This document shows, in pieces, positions 16,368-24,863 of a stretch of DNA of 64,000 nucleotides. Origin of the DNA: Myxococcales bacterium (GTDB lineage Bacteria; Myxococcota_A; Polyangia; Polyangiales; Polyangiaceae); assembly GCA_004193285.1 (NCBI GenBank), contig SECP01000031.1, forward strand, positions 34,963-98,962. Reading direction: 5' to 3'. The notes beneath the pieces are model-generated. The model worked only from the letters and a program-made list of their open reading frames with translations, was not told where the DNA came from and did no database searches. Numbering within the stretch: the first letter of the stretch is position 1; the number at the start of each line of letters is the position of its first letter. The position numbers and the translations under genes were made by a program.

Positions 16368-17747
16368 ATGACGAGAGCACAGATCCATTTCTGTTCGGTT
16401 GGTTCCCAGCGCGTTGCCTTCGCGGTTCAAGGCTCGGGTCCGGTGCTGGTGCTCGGTCCAGCCTGCGTCAGTGACTTGGAGCGGGATACGGAAGAGCCCC
16501 GCCTGCGCGCATTTTACGAGCGCCTAGCCGCGCGCTTCACCCTGGTTCGGTACGATCACACCGGTGTGGGCTCGAGCGATCGCGGCCGCGATGACTTCTC
16601 GTTCGAGCGGGAGGTGGCAGAGCTCTCGAGCGTGGTGGACTGCGTGTCGCGGCAGCAGCCGGTGGTGCTGATGGGCGGCTCCTTCGGAGGCCCAGTGGCG
16701 ACAGCCTTCGCCGCGCGCCACCCAGAGCGCCTCTCGCAGCTCGTTCTGTACGGCACGTTCGGCGCGGGCGAGCAGCTCGCGCCCGCAGGCGCCCAACGAG
16801 CGATCACGGACATGGTGCGCGCGCATTGGCGGCTGGGTGCGCGCATGCTCACGTCCATCGTCGCGCCTGGTGTGTCGGAGGAGGAGGCGAGCCGCTACGC
16901 GCGTACTCAGGTCGGCGCGGTCAGCGCGGAGACCGCCGCGAATTTGCTGCAAATGATGTACCGCATGGACGTGAGGCACGAGGCGGCCCTCTTGCGGACT
17001 CCCACCCTCGTCATCCACCGCCGGCACGATCGCTCCATCCCGCTCGAGGCGGCGCGGGACGTCGCGTCGCGCATCCCTGGCTCGGGGATGATCACCCTCG
17101 AGGGTCAGGTGCACTTACCGTGGTTCGAGAGCAGTGGCGTGCTGGACGCCGCTCTGGAATTTCTCAACGTGGACGACGCGGACGAGCGTAGCCGCGAGAG
17201 CGGTGAGCACGCGGAGCTGATCCGCAGCGGAGACGTGTGGGCCATCGGCTGGGCTGGCAGTCGTCAGCACCTCAAGCACGCCAAGGGCCTGTCGGATATC
17301 GCGACCCTCGTGCAGAGTCCCGGCACTGGCATCGCAGCGCTCACCTTGGCGGAAGGCATGACGCACGCGGGGCTGGAGGTGTCGGCGCAGCCACTGCTGG
17401 ACGATCAAGCGCGGCGTGAGTTTCGCCAGCGTCTGCGGGACATCGACGTCGAGCTGGGTGAGGCGGAGGCGCACGTGGACCTGGCGCGGCAAGAAAAGCT
17501 CACCGTCGAGCGCCAAGCGTTGCTCTCGGAGCTCTCGGCGGCCGCTGGCCTTGGGATGCGTAAGCGCGTCTTCGCGAGTGACGCGGAGCGCGCGCGCAAG
17601 GCCGTCACCGCACGGCTCCGCGACGCGATCGCGCGGGTTCGGAGCGTGCATCCTACCCTGGGCGAGCACCTGGACGGCTCGATAGTCACTGGCCTCACTT
17701 GCATGTACCGCCCCGCTCGCCCCATCCGCTGGCGCACCGCAGGGTAG
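16368..17747 (+). CDS. Alpha/beta-hydrolase fused to a C-terminal regulatory-type domain
   Basis: A 459-residue fusion. Residues 1-280 form an alpha/beta-hydrolase: RYDHTGVGSSDR, nucleophile elbow MGGSFGGP (Ser near 104), LVIHRRHDRSIP (Asp) and GQVHLPWF (His). From about 288 a different domain begins with GDVWAIGWAG ... KHAKGLSDIATLV. It continues through a charged helical stretch (LLDDQARREFRQRLRDIDVE) to SVHPTLGEHLDGSIVTGL near the end. I know this tail from large kinase, ATPase or LuxR-type regulators, where it closes the protein, so a regulatory hydrolase is possible. Start ATG 16368. It is divergent from the LuxR gene, and a hydrolase sensing a small ligand for that regulator is one speculation. 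Confidence 0.75.
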   Translation: MTRAQIHFCSVGSQRVAFAVQGSGPVLVLGPACVSDLERDTEEPRLRAFYERLAARFTLVRYDHTGVGSSDRGRDDFSFEREVAELSSVVDCVSRQQPVVLMGGSFGGPVATAFAARHPERLSQLVLYGTFGAGEQLAPAGAQRAITDMVRAHWRLGARMLTSIVAPGVSEEEASRYARTQVGAVSAETAANLLQMMYRMDVRHEAALLRTPTLVIHRRHDRSIPLEAARDVASRIPGSGMITLEGQVHLPWFESSGVLDAALEFLNVDDADERSRESGEHAELIRSGDVWAIGWAGSRQHLKHAKGLSDIATLVQSPGTGIAALTLAEGMTHAGLEVSAQPLLDDQARREFRQRLRDIDVELGEAEAHVDLARQEKLTVERQALLSELSAAAGLGMRKRVFASDAERARKAVTARLRDAIARVRSVHPTLGEHLDGSIVTGLTCMYRPARPIRWRTAG

Positions 17748-17798
17748 AGGCAACTCTGCGCGCGGCCGCTGGCCTTTCTGGTGGTAGCCTGCGACGTC

Positions 17799-20072
17799 AT
17801 GTCGGGACGCGCTTGGCTGATAGCTCAGCTGGATGCGATGCATCGCAGCCGGGGCGGAGACTGGTACTACCGAACGTTCGCGCCGGGGCGGGCTCTCGCG
17901 GAGCTGCCGGGCGTGCACGTGGTGAACGTGGACCAGGCCCACCGCAAGCTGCCGCAGATCTTGGAGGGCGCGGACGTGCTCGTCGTGAACGGCGTGTGCA
18001 GCGCGGACTTGCTCGGCGTCATCGAGCAGCGCCGGCGTGCCGGGCGCACCACCGTCTTCGAGATCAACGACGACGTGCAGGAGATTCAAGACGATAATCC
18101 GCTCGCCGGCTTCTTTCGCCGGCCGGAAAACGTGCGCTTGTTCCGCCGCCTCGCGAAGCAGGCCAACGCCGTGCAGTACAGCGTGCCAGAGCTGGAGCGC
18201 CTCTACGGCTCGCTGAACCCGCAAGGTCGCGTGTTCGTGAACCAGCTCGCCGCTGCTCCGCCTCTCCCCGCGCTCCGCACGGAGGGTCCAGTTCGAGTAG
18301 GTTGGGGCGGCTCCGCGGGTCACTACGAGGACATGGCCGAGGTCGCGCCGGCGCTGGTGCGCTTCGTTCGTCAGGAGCCGCGCGTGACGCTGGAGCTGAT
18401 GTGCTCCGATCGCATCTGGAACTTGTTCGAAGCGCTGCCCGCCGAGCGGAAGCGCCGCACGCCGGTCGGCAGCTTGGAGCAGTACTACGAGTTCGTGTCG
18501 CGGCTGGATATCGGCATCGCTCCCAACCGCGATCGCGGCTTCAATCGCGCCCGCTCGGACGTGAAGTTCCTGGAGTACGCAGCTTTCGGGGCGGTGGCCG
18601 TCGTTGCTCGTTTGGTGCCGTACCTGGCCAGCGTGAAACATGGCGAAAACGGCTTCTATTTCGAGGGCTCGTCGGGGCTTCTGCAAGTGCTCGGCGCGCT
18701 GGTGAACGACTCGGCAGAGCGGCAGCGGGTTCGTGAGCGCGCGCACGCTTACGTCTCGCAGCACCGGCTGCAATCGGCTCACGCGGCGGAGCGGCTGCAA
18801 TTCTATGCGGAGCTGCAGCCCTCAGCCCCCTCCGGTTCGGAGCCGCAGCGGCTCTTCGAGGCTCTCTCCGCGCTGGAAGGCGCCGAGGTTCTGGGGCGGC
18901 ACCTCACGCTTGCCCACACGCGCTACGAGGAGTCACTCCACGATGGCCTCGTGCTGGTACAGAGTAAAGACGGGGGAGAGCGCGGCGCGAGCCTGCTGCG
19001 GGCGGCCGCGGAGCTCGAGCCGCAGCTCGACCTTCCGCACCTCTACCTAGGCGCGGGCTTGGACTCGGAAGAGGAGCTGCTGGTCGCGCTCGTCAAGAAC
19101 CCGGCCTCCGTTCAAGCGGCGCTCGCCCTGGGGGAGCACTACCTGGCCCGCGGAAAGCTCATGCCGGCACTGCAGCGCTTCTTGGCGGCGGCGGAGCTCG
19201 CACCGGGCTACGAGCTGCCGTACCTGCTGGCCGCGTCTACGATGCGCAAGCTGCAAGCCAACAAGGAAGCCGAGGAGTTCGAGCGGCTCGCGCAGAACCT
19301 CGCTCGCGCCGTCGCGCCGCCCCCTCCGGCGCCCAGCACGCGCACGGTCGAGCCCGCTTGGCGCCTGCTGGACCAAGGCGTGCACCTGGAGACCCTGAAC
19401 CCGAGCTACGCGCCCGTCGGCCTGCTCGAAATGATCCTCACGCCGCCCAAGCGCGTGCTGGACGTCGGTTGCTTTTGCGGCGGTACCGGGCGCTTCCTCA
19501 AGCGGCGATTCCCGGGCTGTGAGGTCGTGGGGGTGGAGATGCTGGAGCCTGCAGCGCGTCTGGCCGCCGAAGCTTACGATACGGTGTTGCTGGGTACGCT
19601 CGAATCGCTGGATTTCCACGAGGTAGGGCTGGAGCCCGGGAGCTTCGACGCCATCGTGCTAGCGGACGTGCTCGAGCACCTCTTCAATCCCTGGCAAGCG
19701 CTGCTCCGGCTGCGGCCGCTCCTGGCGCCGGGCGGCGCGCTCTACGTGAGCTTGCCCAACGTGCGCAATCTCAAGGTCATGAGCGACCTCGCGCGCGGTG
19801 ATTTCGACTACGCGGGGGCGGGAATTCTGGACGTGACGCACGTCCGGTTCTTCACGCGTAAAACCGCGACGGAGATGCTCACCCAAACCGGGTTCGTGGT
19901 CGAGGACGTGGGTATCAACCCGGATTCCCGGCTCGCCCCCGTCTTCGATGGCAAGGACCTGACCCAGCTCACTCGCGTGGAGCTCAATGGTCTTGCCCTG
20001 AGTGACCTTCGTCACGAGGACGTGCTCGAGCTCCTTGCGCTGCAGCTCTTCTTTCGCGCGCGGCTCGCCTGA
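17799..20072 (+). CDS. Glycosyltransferase-TPR-methyltransferase fusion
   Basis: A 757-residue fusion. Residues 1-340 look like a GT-B glycosyltransferase: VRVGWGGSAGHYEDM, DIGIAPNRDRGFNRARSDVKFLE and the donor-site-like FLEYAAFGAVAVV. Residues 380-515 are helical repeats of TPR type (ALALGEHYLARGKLMPALQRF). Residues 540-720 are a class I SAM-dependent methyltransferase with motif I VLDVGCFCGGTG (near 553), acidic VVGVEM and DAIVLADVLEHL. It probably transfers and methylates sugar on a surface glycan or protein. ATG 17799 is preferred to GTG 17781. It stands alone between the hydrolase fusion and a hemerythrin-like gene, 0.8 kb from the capsule locus, to which it may belong functionally. Confidence 0.8.
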   Translation: MSGRAWLIAQLDAMHRSRGGDWYYRTFAPGRALAELPGVHVVNVDQAHRKLPQILEGADVLVVNGVCSADLLGVIEQRRRAGRTTVFEINDDVQEIQDDNPLAGFFRRPENVRLFRRLAKQANAVQYSVPELERLYGSLNPQGRVFVNQLAAAPPLPALRTEGPVRVGWGGSAGHYEDMAEVAPALVRFVRQEPRVTLELMCSDRIWNLFEALPAERKRRTPVGSLEQYYEFVSRLDIGIAPNRDRGFNRARSDVKFLEYAAFGAVAVVARLVPYLASVKHGENGFYFEGSSGLLQVLGALVNDSAERQRVRERAHAYVSQHRLQSAHAAERLQFYAELQPSAPSGSEPQRLFEALSALEGAEVLGRHLTLAHTRYEESLHDGLVLVQSKDGGERGASLLRAAAELEPQLDLPHLYLGAGLDSEEELLVALVKNPASVQAALALGEHYLARGKLMPALQRFLAAAELAPGYELPYLLAASTMRKLQANKEAEEFERLAQNLARAVAPPPPAPSTRTVEPAWRLLDQGVHLETLNPSYAPVGLLEMILTPPKRVLDVGCFCGGTGRFLKRRFPGCEVVGVEMLEPAARLAAEAYDTVLLGTLESLDFHEVGLEPGSFDAIVLADVLEHLFNPWQALLRLRPLLAPGGALYVSLPNVRNLKVMSDLARGDFDYAGAGILDVTHVRFFTRKTATEMLTQTGFVVEDVGINPDSRLAPVFDGKDLTQLTRVELNGLALSDLRHEDVLELLALQLFFRARLA

Positions 20073-20105
20073 GAGCTGCACCGCCGCTTCCGCAACCCGC
20101 GGCCC

Positions 20106-20792
20106 TCACGAGTACGAGTCCGCTTCCGGTATGGGGGTGCGGGCGGCCCCGGCTCGTGCCGTTCCCCACGCGCGTCGACACCGCTCGTCGAAGGCGGCCC
20201 GAGCCGCGGGCAGGCGCGCGGTCAAAACCTCGGGCAACAGGGCATACACCTTCTGCAGAATGTCCGGCGCGATGCCGTGCGAGCTCCACGCGAAGCCCTG
20301 TGCGTACAGATCCGCTTCCGCGTCCGTGCCTGGGCCCGGAAAGGCTCCTGCGCTGCGGATGACGGGCACGATGTGCTGCTCTTCCTGAGCGAGGTGGGGC
20401 TCCAGCAGCGCTCGGAGCTCGCGCACGACGGCTAGCGCCGGGCCAGGGCTCGGTAGCTCCGCAAAGGCGCTGTCCCCGCGCGTCAGCAGTGGATCGATCT
20501 GTCGGTGCTGCTCGGCCAGGTCGTCGATGCAGGCGGCGAGCGCCGGGCTGACTTCGCGCATGCGCGGAAACATGCCCGTGTCCTCGACTTGATGATGGCC
20601 GTGCAGGGTCGCGCGGTAGCTCTGCCACTCCGCTCTCAGGGCTTCGACCTGCGCCTCGTCCAGGCGCCCCTCTCTACCGAGCGCTCGCTCGAAGCGCAGC
20701 AGGTCCCGTCTCAGGCCGTGGTGCGACATCATGAACATCGTCGCCATCGACGCGCTGCCGTCGTCGTTCAGTAGATTGGGGGGAGTCGGCAT
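20106..20792 (-). CDS. Hemerythrin-like HHE domain protein
   Basis: A 228-residue cytoplasmic protein with a hemerythrin/HHE four-helix di-iron pattern. Ligand candidates are His24/25 (MMSHHGLRRD), His64-His67 with Glu70 (HGHHQVEDTG), His96 (EQHRQID), and His133 with Glu137/138 and His140 (EPHLAQEEQH). The HxxxE spacing is well kept, so a diiron centre able to bind O2, NO or iron is likely. Roles known in the family include nitric-oxide stress response and iron homeostasis; none can be chosen here. It lies on the same strand as the capsule locus just downstream of kpsS (42-base gap) but does not look like a capsule gene. Confidence 0.85.
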   Translation of the reverse strand: MPTPPNLLNDDGSASMATMFMMSHHGLRRDLLRFERALGREGRLDEAQVEALRAEWQSYRATLHGHHQVEDTGMFPRMREVSPALAACIDDLAEQHRQIDPLLTRGDSAFAELPSPGPALAVVRELRALLEPHLAQEEQHIVPVIRSAGAFPGPGTDAEADLYAQGFAWSSHGIAPDILQKVYALLPEVLTARLPAARAAFDERCRRAWGTARAGAARTPIPEADSYS

Positions 20793-20834
20793 GTCATCGC
20801 CTAGGGCGCCCCCTCGCCCGCGACAAGGCCCCGC

Positions 20835-22019
20835 TCAGCGGAGGAGCCGCGAAGGATCTTCCTCGAGCCGGCTCCACACACTGCCGCGAAGTTGGTTCGT
20901 TTCGCGCAGCCAGTGTCGGTAGCGCTTGTAGAGGGCTCGATCGACCGGCGCTGGCTCGCGCAAAAAGCTGGCCAGTGAGCCTTGGTGGGTCAATCCCGGC
21001 AGGTCATAAACGGCCGTGCCCTGGCATTTCACCGGCGTGCCGTGAGTCAGGGACGACAGCCCGACCGTGCTGTTGATGACGATGGTGCCGCGCGCGCCGC
21101 GGAGCGCCGCGGGCAAATTCACGACGTCCACGTAGTGCAAGCGGCCGCGTAGCCCGTGGCGCTGCGTCAGCTCGGACAAGAGCGCACCGTAGTCGCGGTA
21201 AGCGCGATCCATGGGGTGTAGCTTGACCACGAGCGCGTGATCTTTGGGCGCGTGCTCGGCAAACGTTTCCACGACCTCGCGGATGAAGTCTTCGATGCTC
21301 GCGTAGCCGGAGTGCCCGAGCTGCGAGTCCAAGTGCACTTGCAGAGGCACGAAGAAGTAGGGGCCCAGCGCGCGCGTCTCCAGTTGCCGGGCAAGCTCGC
21401 GGTCCCGCACCGCATGGAGGGCACGCCTCACCGCGCCGCGCAGCCAGAATGCGGCCTGAGGCACCGGGCGGATATCGCGGTGGTGCCGGTATCGAGGGTA
21501 CAGCGGGCGTAGGGCCGCCGCCGCGGTGGCATAGGCCGCGGTGTGCAGCGCAGACTTCAAGAATGCGTGCTGAATGGGCGGGTAGGGCGACTCCGCCTGG
21601 GGCGTCACTTGCTCGTAAAAGGCCGGATCGCGCGGAATTCGTGAGTGCCCGTTCACGCCGCCTCGCTCGAGGGTCACGAAATCGGGGCGCAAGTAGCCTT
21701 CTTCGAACACGAATACCTGCAGGCTCAGCGAATTCGCCCGCTCCACTGCCGCCCGGTGCAGCGGTCGACAGTCACCGAACAGAACCACGCCGTCTACCGC
21801 GTGCTCCTTCACCAGCGCCTCGAAGAATTGCGGCCATTGCTCCACCGAGCCGCGGTAGCGGACCACGTTGCGGCCGCGGTAGTACAGGTCTTCCCCCCCG
21901 TTGAAGTTCACCTTGGTGACGCGCGCGCCCGCGCCTGCGAGCTGCCGCGCCACGCGTGCAAAGAAGGGCCCCGCTGGCCCTTGCAACAGCAGCAGGTGCC
22001 GCCCGCTCAGCTCAGGCAC
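20835..22019 (-). CDS. kpsS: KpsS-like beta-Kdo transferase (capsule linker)
   Basis: A 394-residue protein of the KpsS family, which with KpsC builds the poly-Kdo linker between lyso-phosphatidylglycerol and group 2 capsule chains on the inner face of the inner membrane. Recognisable motifs include LQGPAGPFF near the N-terminus, FNGGEDLYYRG, VFEEGYLRPDFVTLE and VINSTVGLSSLTHGTPVKC, the last forming the nucleotide-sugar side of the site. Length fits the E. coli protein (about 390). It is the last gene of the minus-strand capsule run and overlaps kpsC upstream by eight bases. Confidence 0.9.
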   Translation of the reverse strand: MPELSGRHLLLLQGPAGPFFARVARQLAGAGARVTKVNFNGGEDLYYRGRNVVRYRGSVEQWPQFFEALVKEHAVDGVVLFGDCRPLHRAAVERANSLSLQVFVFEEGYLRPDFVTLERGGVNGHSRIPRDPAFYEQVTPQAESPYPPIQHAFLKSALHTAAYATAAAALRPLYPRYRHHRDIRPVPQAAFWLRGAVRRALHAVRDRELARQLETRALGPYFFVPLQVHLDSQLGHSGYASIEDFIREVVETFAEHAPKDHALVVKLHPMDRAYRDYGALLSELTQRHGLRGRLHYVDVVNLPAALRGARGTIVINSTVGLSSLTHGTPVKCQGTAVYDLPGLTHQGSLASFLREPAPVDRALYKRYRHWLRETNQLRGSVWSRLEEDPSRLLR

Positions 22020-24081
22020 GGCGCAGCTCCCGCCCGTGCCACCACTCCGCGCCCGAGCGCGCCAGGCTTCGCAGCTTGATCGCGAGCCGTGGTAGCGGAA
22101 CCCGGTCCCGCCTGCCCGCCTCCTGGAGCTCGCGGACCTTGTCTTCCGCGCTCACGAAGCAGCGCGCGGACCAGCTCACGTAGCGCGGGTAACGCAAGAG
22201 CGCGCCCGCCACCAGCTCGTCGAGCTGCAGCCTCCGTGTACGACGGGCCAGGGGAGCGTGATCGCGCGTGAGCCCCCAACCCGCATAAAATGGCTGGCCA
22301 TACGTCACCACGGGCAGCCCCCGCAGGAGCGCCTCGAAGCCGACCAGCGACGTCATGGTGTGTACTTCGTGCGAGAGGGCCAGACACGCAGAGAGCGGAA
22401 CCTGGCCGACTAGTGCGTCCCACGGAGGCTCGACCACGCCGTGGAGCGCCCCCGCGCGATTGCCACTCAGCACGTCCGGGTGCGGCTTGTAGAGCAAGTA
22501 CGCGTCGGGGTTGGCGCCGCGTACGGCTCGAAGCAGTGCAAGATTGTCGCCGATGCTCTGAGTGCCGAGCCGCACCGACGCGTCGTCCGCCACCTGGCCC
22601 GGCACGAGCACGACGCGTTGACCCGGTCGAGCTCCCAATCGCAGCGGCTCACGCGACGGCAGGTTGTACTTGCTGACCCCGCTCGCCACGATCATCTTCC
22701 GGAGCGCCGCTGCGCGTTCGAGCTCTCCGGGGCCGAAGCTCGCGTGCTGCAAGATCTCCTCCAGCCGGCTCGCACGCGAAGGATCGTAGTAGATGCCGTC
22801 CGGATCCAGCACGAGCGACCCCGGCGCGGTGAGGTCCGAGCCAAGCCCCGCCGAGCGCAAGAAGCCGTCTTCCATGCTCCACAGCGGCACCCCGCGCGCG
22901 CCCGCCCACGCCTCCAGCTGGGGAGACTTGCGACTCGCCCACACCACTCCCGTCGCTCCTCTCACGTCCGCTTCCGTGCCCAGCTCCGCCGGCGAAGCGA
23001 CGAAGCGCACGCAGCGCCCCGGTGAGCGCAGGTAGCGGCGCACGAACGGGCGCTTCCAGTAGCTCATGCCAAAACACACGAAATTACGGCTATTCTCCGC
23101 GAACACGCCGCGCTGTAGCGCCAAGTGCTCGAGCACTGCCTCGGCCTCGCAGCTCTGACCCGAAAGCGGGTGCCGGTAGCGCGGGTAGAGCAGCAGCGCG
23201 CCGGCCACCAGCTCCGACAACTGCAGCCGCCGTGTGCGGCGCGGCGAAGCCACCTGATCCGTGGTCAGCCCCCATCCGGCATAGAACGCCTGCCCGAAGC
23301 ACGTCACCGGCACGCCCGCGAGCAGCGCCTCCAGGCCCAGCTGAGAGCTCACGACGTACGCGTGACGAACGCGGCGCAGCAGGGCCTGCGGGCTCACGTC
23401 CACGCCCAGCGAAGTCACGCGCGACCCATGCTCACGCCCCGCGAGGTAGCCTCGCTTCTTGCCCGCGACGGTCGCGGGGTGCACCTTCACCACCACCTGC
23501 GCCTTCGGGTGCTCGTCGAGAGCGCACTCGAGCGCACGGTCGAAGCTGCGCGCGTCCGCCAGCGCCCCGCTCACCGACGCGTCGTCGTAGGTCTGGTCCA
23601 CCACGAGCACCAGCTCGCCCCCGGGCAGCTCGCCCGGCAGCTCCTCCGGCGCATGATTGTACTTGGAGACCCCGCTCGCGACCATGCGCGCGCGGAACCG
23701 CTCGGCCCGCTCCAGCAGCGCCGCATCCGTCAGCCGCGCATCCGTCTGCAGCAGCGCCTCCAACCGCGAAGGCCCGCGCGCGTCGTAATAAATCCCCAAA
23801 TCGTCCACCACCAGCGACAGCGGCGGCTCCGACGCAGCGAGCCCAACCGAGCGCAAAAATCCGTCCTCCAGCGCCAAATACGGCAGCCCATGGCGCCGCG
23901 CGTACTCGCGAGCGCGCGCCGCCGTCGCCTTGTGACCCCACCCGGCGACCGCATCCAGCTCTCGCGCGACTCGGTCGCCGGGGCGGAAGCGAAGCTGGTC
24001 AGCGCCCAGCAGCTCCGCAAGCCCGCGCAGGCGCAGCATGCCCGCCGAAAATAGGCCCACGCTGCCCCACCGCTCGGTCAT
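22012..24081 (-). CDS. kpsC: KpsC-like dual beta-Kdo transferase
   Basis: A 689-residue protein with two tandem copies of the KpsC glycosyltransferase module, as in E. coli KpsC (about 675 residues). Paired motifs show the duplication: LEDGFLRSVGLA and MEDGFLRSAGLG, SGVSKYN twice, and YAGWGLT twice. The two modules make alternating Kdo linkages of the capsule linker. The N-terminal copy covers about 1-330 and the C-terminal about 335-689. It overlaps kdsB by four bases upstream and kpsS by eight downstream, so Kdo activation and linker synthesis are translationally coupled. Confidence 0.93.
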   Translation of the reverse strand: MTERWGSVGLFSAGMLRLRGLAELLGADQLRFRPGDRVARELDAVAGWGHKATAARAREYARRHGLPYLALEDGFLRSVGLAASEPPLSLVVDDLGIYYDARGPSRLEALLQTDARLTDAALLERAERFRARMVASGVSKYNHAPEELPGELPGGELVLVVDQTYDDASVSGALADARSFDRALECALDEHPKAQVVVKVHPATVAGKKRGYLAGREHGSRVTSLGVDVSPQALLRRVRHAYVVSSQLGLEALLAGVPVTCFGQAFYAGWGLTTDQVASPRRTRRLQLSELVAGALLLYPRYRHPLSGQSCEAEAVLEHLALQRGVFAENSRNFVCFGMSYWKRPFVRRYLRSPGRCVRFVASPAELGTEADVRGATGVVWASRKSPQLEAWAGARGVPLWSMEDGFLRSAGLGSDLTAPGSLVLDPDGIYYDPSRASRLEEILQHASFGPGELERAAALRKMIVASGVSKYNLPSREPLRLGARPGQRVVLVPGQVADDASVRLGTQSIGDNLALLRAVRGANPDAYLLYKPHPDVLSGNRAGALHGVVEPPWDALVGQVPLSACLALSHEVHTMTSLVGFEALLRGLPVVTYGQPFYAGWGLTRDHAPLARRTRRLQLDELVAGALLRYPRYVSWSARCFVSAEDKVRELQEAGRRDRVPLPRLAIKLRSLARSGAEWWHGRELRRA

Positions 24082-24863
24082 TGCTTTTCGAAGAGGGCTC
24101 GGACGCGGATGAGATCGGCCTCGGTATCGACTCCGCCGGCGGGAAGCTCTGGCACGAGCGCGACTTGGATCTTCATCCCCAGCCAGAGTGCCCGCAGCTG
24201 TTCCAGCCTCTCCGCGAGCTCCAGCGGCGCGGGCCGCGCCTGGCTCAGCGATAGCAGGGTGGATACCCGGTAGGCATACACGCCAATGTGTCGCAGAAAG
24301 GTCTCTTCCGGGCGAGACGTCCCGTCCTGCTCCAGGGGGTTGCCGTCACGTGACCAGGGGATTGGCGCGCGGCTGAAGTACAGCGCCCGGTGGCCCTGAT
24401 CCAGCACCACCTTCACTACGTTCGGGTCCGTGAGCTCGCGTAGCTCTTTGATGGGGGTAGCGAGGGTGGCGAGCCCCGCGTCAGGGTCTGCCGAGAGGGT
24501 CTGCGCTGCTCTCGCGAGAAGCTCGGGTGGGAGCGCGGGTTCATCTCCCTGCAGGTTGACGACTATGGTCTCGGGGTCCAGATGGAGCCGCCGCGCGACC
24601 TCCGCGAGCCGATCCGTACCTGTCTCGTGCTCGCTGGAAGTCAGAACCGCATCTCCGCCCGCGCTAGTCACCGCTTCCGCGACGCGTTCGTCATCCGTGG
24701 CCACCACGACGAAAGTTGCTCCCGCACGGGTTGCAAGCTCCATCACCCGGACCACCATCGGCTTACCGCCGAGCGAGGCCAGCGGCTTCCCCGGCAAGCG
24801 CGTGGACGCGAAGCGGGCGGGGATGATCACGCCGAACTCGACCTTGGTTGTCTGCTCGGTCAT
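24078..24863 (-). CDS. kdsB: CMP-Kdo synthetase (3-deoxy-manno-octulosonate cytidylyltransferase)
   Basis: A 261-residue KdsB: activates Kdo with CTP to CMP-Kdo for the KpsC/KpsS linker and possibly LPS. Motifs are complete: FGVIIPARFASTRLPGKPLA at the N-terminus (nucleotide loop), VVVATDDERV, NLQGDEPALPP and the Mg-binding region around EADLI near the end. Length is close to the usual 245-260. It lies inside the capsule operon, with four-base overlaps to kpsD upstream and kpsC downstream, so it may be a capsule-dedicated copy (KpsU type); another kdsB may exist elsewhere. Confidence 0.95.
   Translation of the reverse strand: MTEQTTKVEFGVIIPARFASTRLPGKPLASLGGKPMVVRVMELATRAGATFVVVATDDERVAEAVTSAGGDAVLTSSEHETGTDRLAEVARRLHLDPETIVVNLQGDEPALPPELLARAAQTLSADPDAGLATLATPIKELRELTDPNVVKVVLDQGHRALYFSRAPIPWSRDGNPLEQDGTSRPEETFLRHIGVYAYRVSTLLSLSQARPAPLELAERLEQLRALWLGMKIQVALVPELPAGGVDTEADLIRVRALFEKQ

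Noticed and set aside
17115..18800. 561-codon open frame on the minus strand
   Set aside because: Antisense to the hydrolase fusion and glycosyltransferase genes, whose domains are unmistakable; its protein is His/Gln/Arg-rich without motifs.
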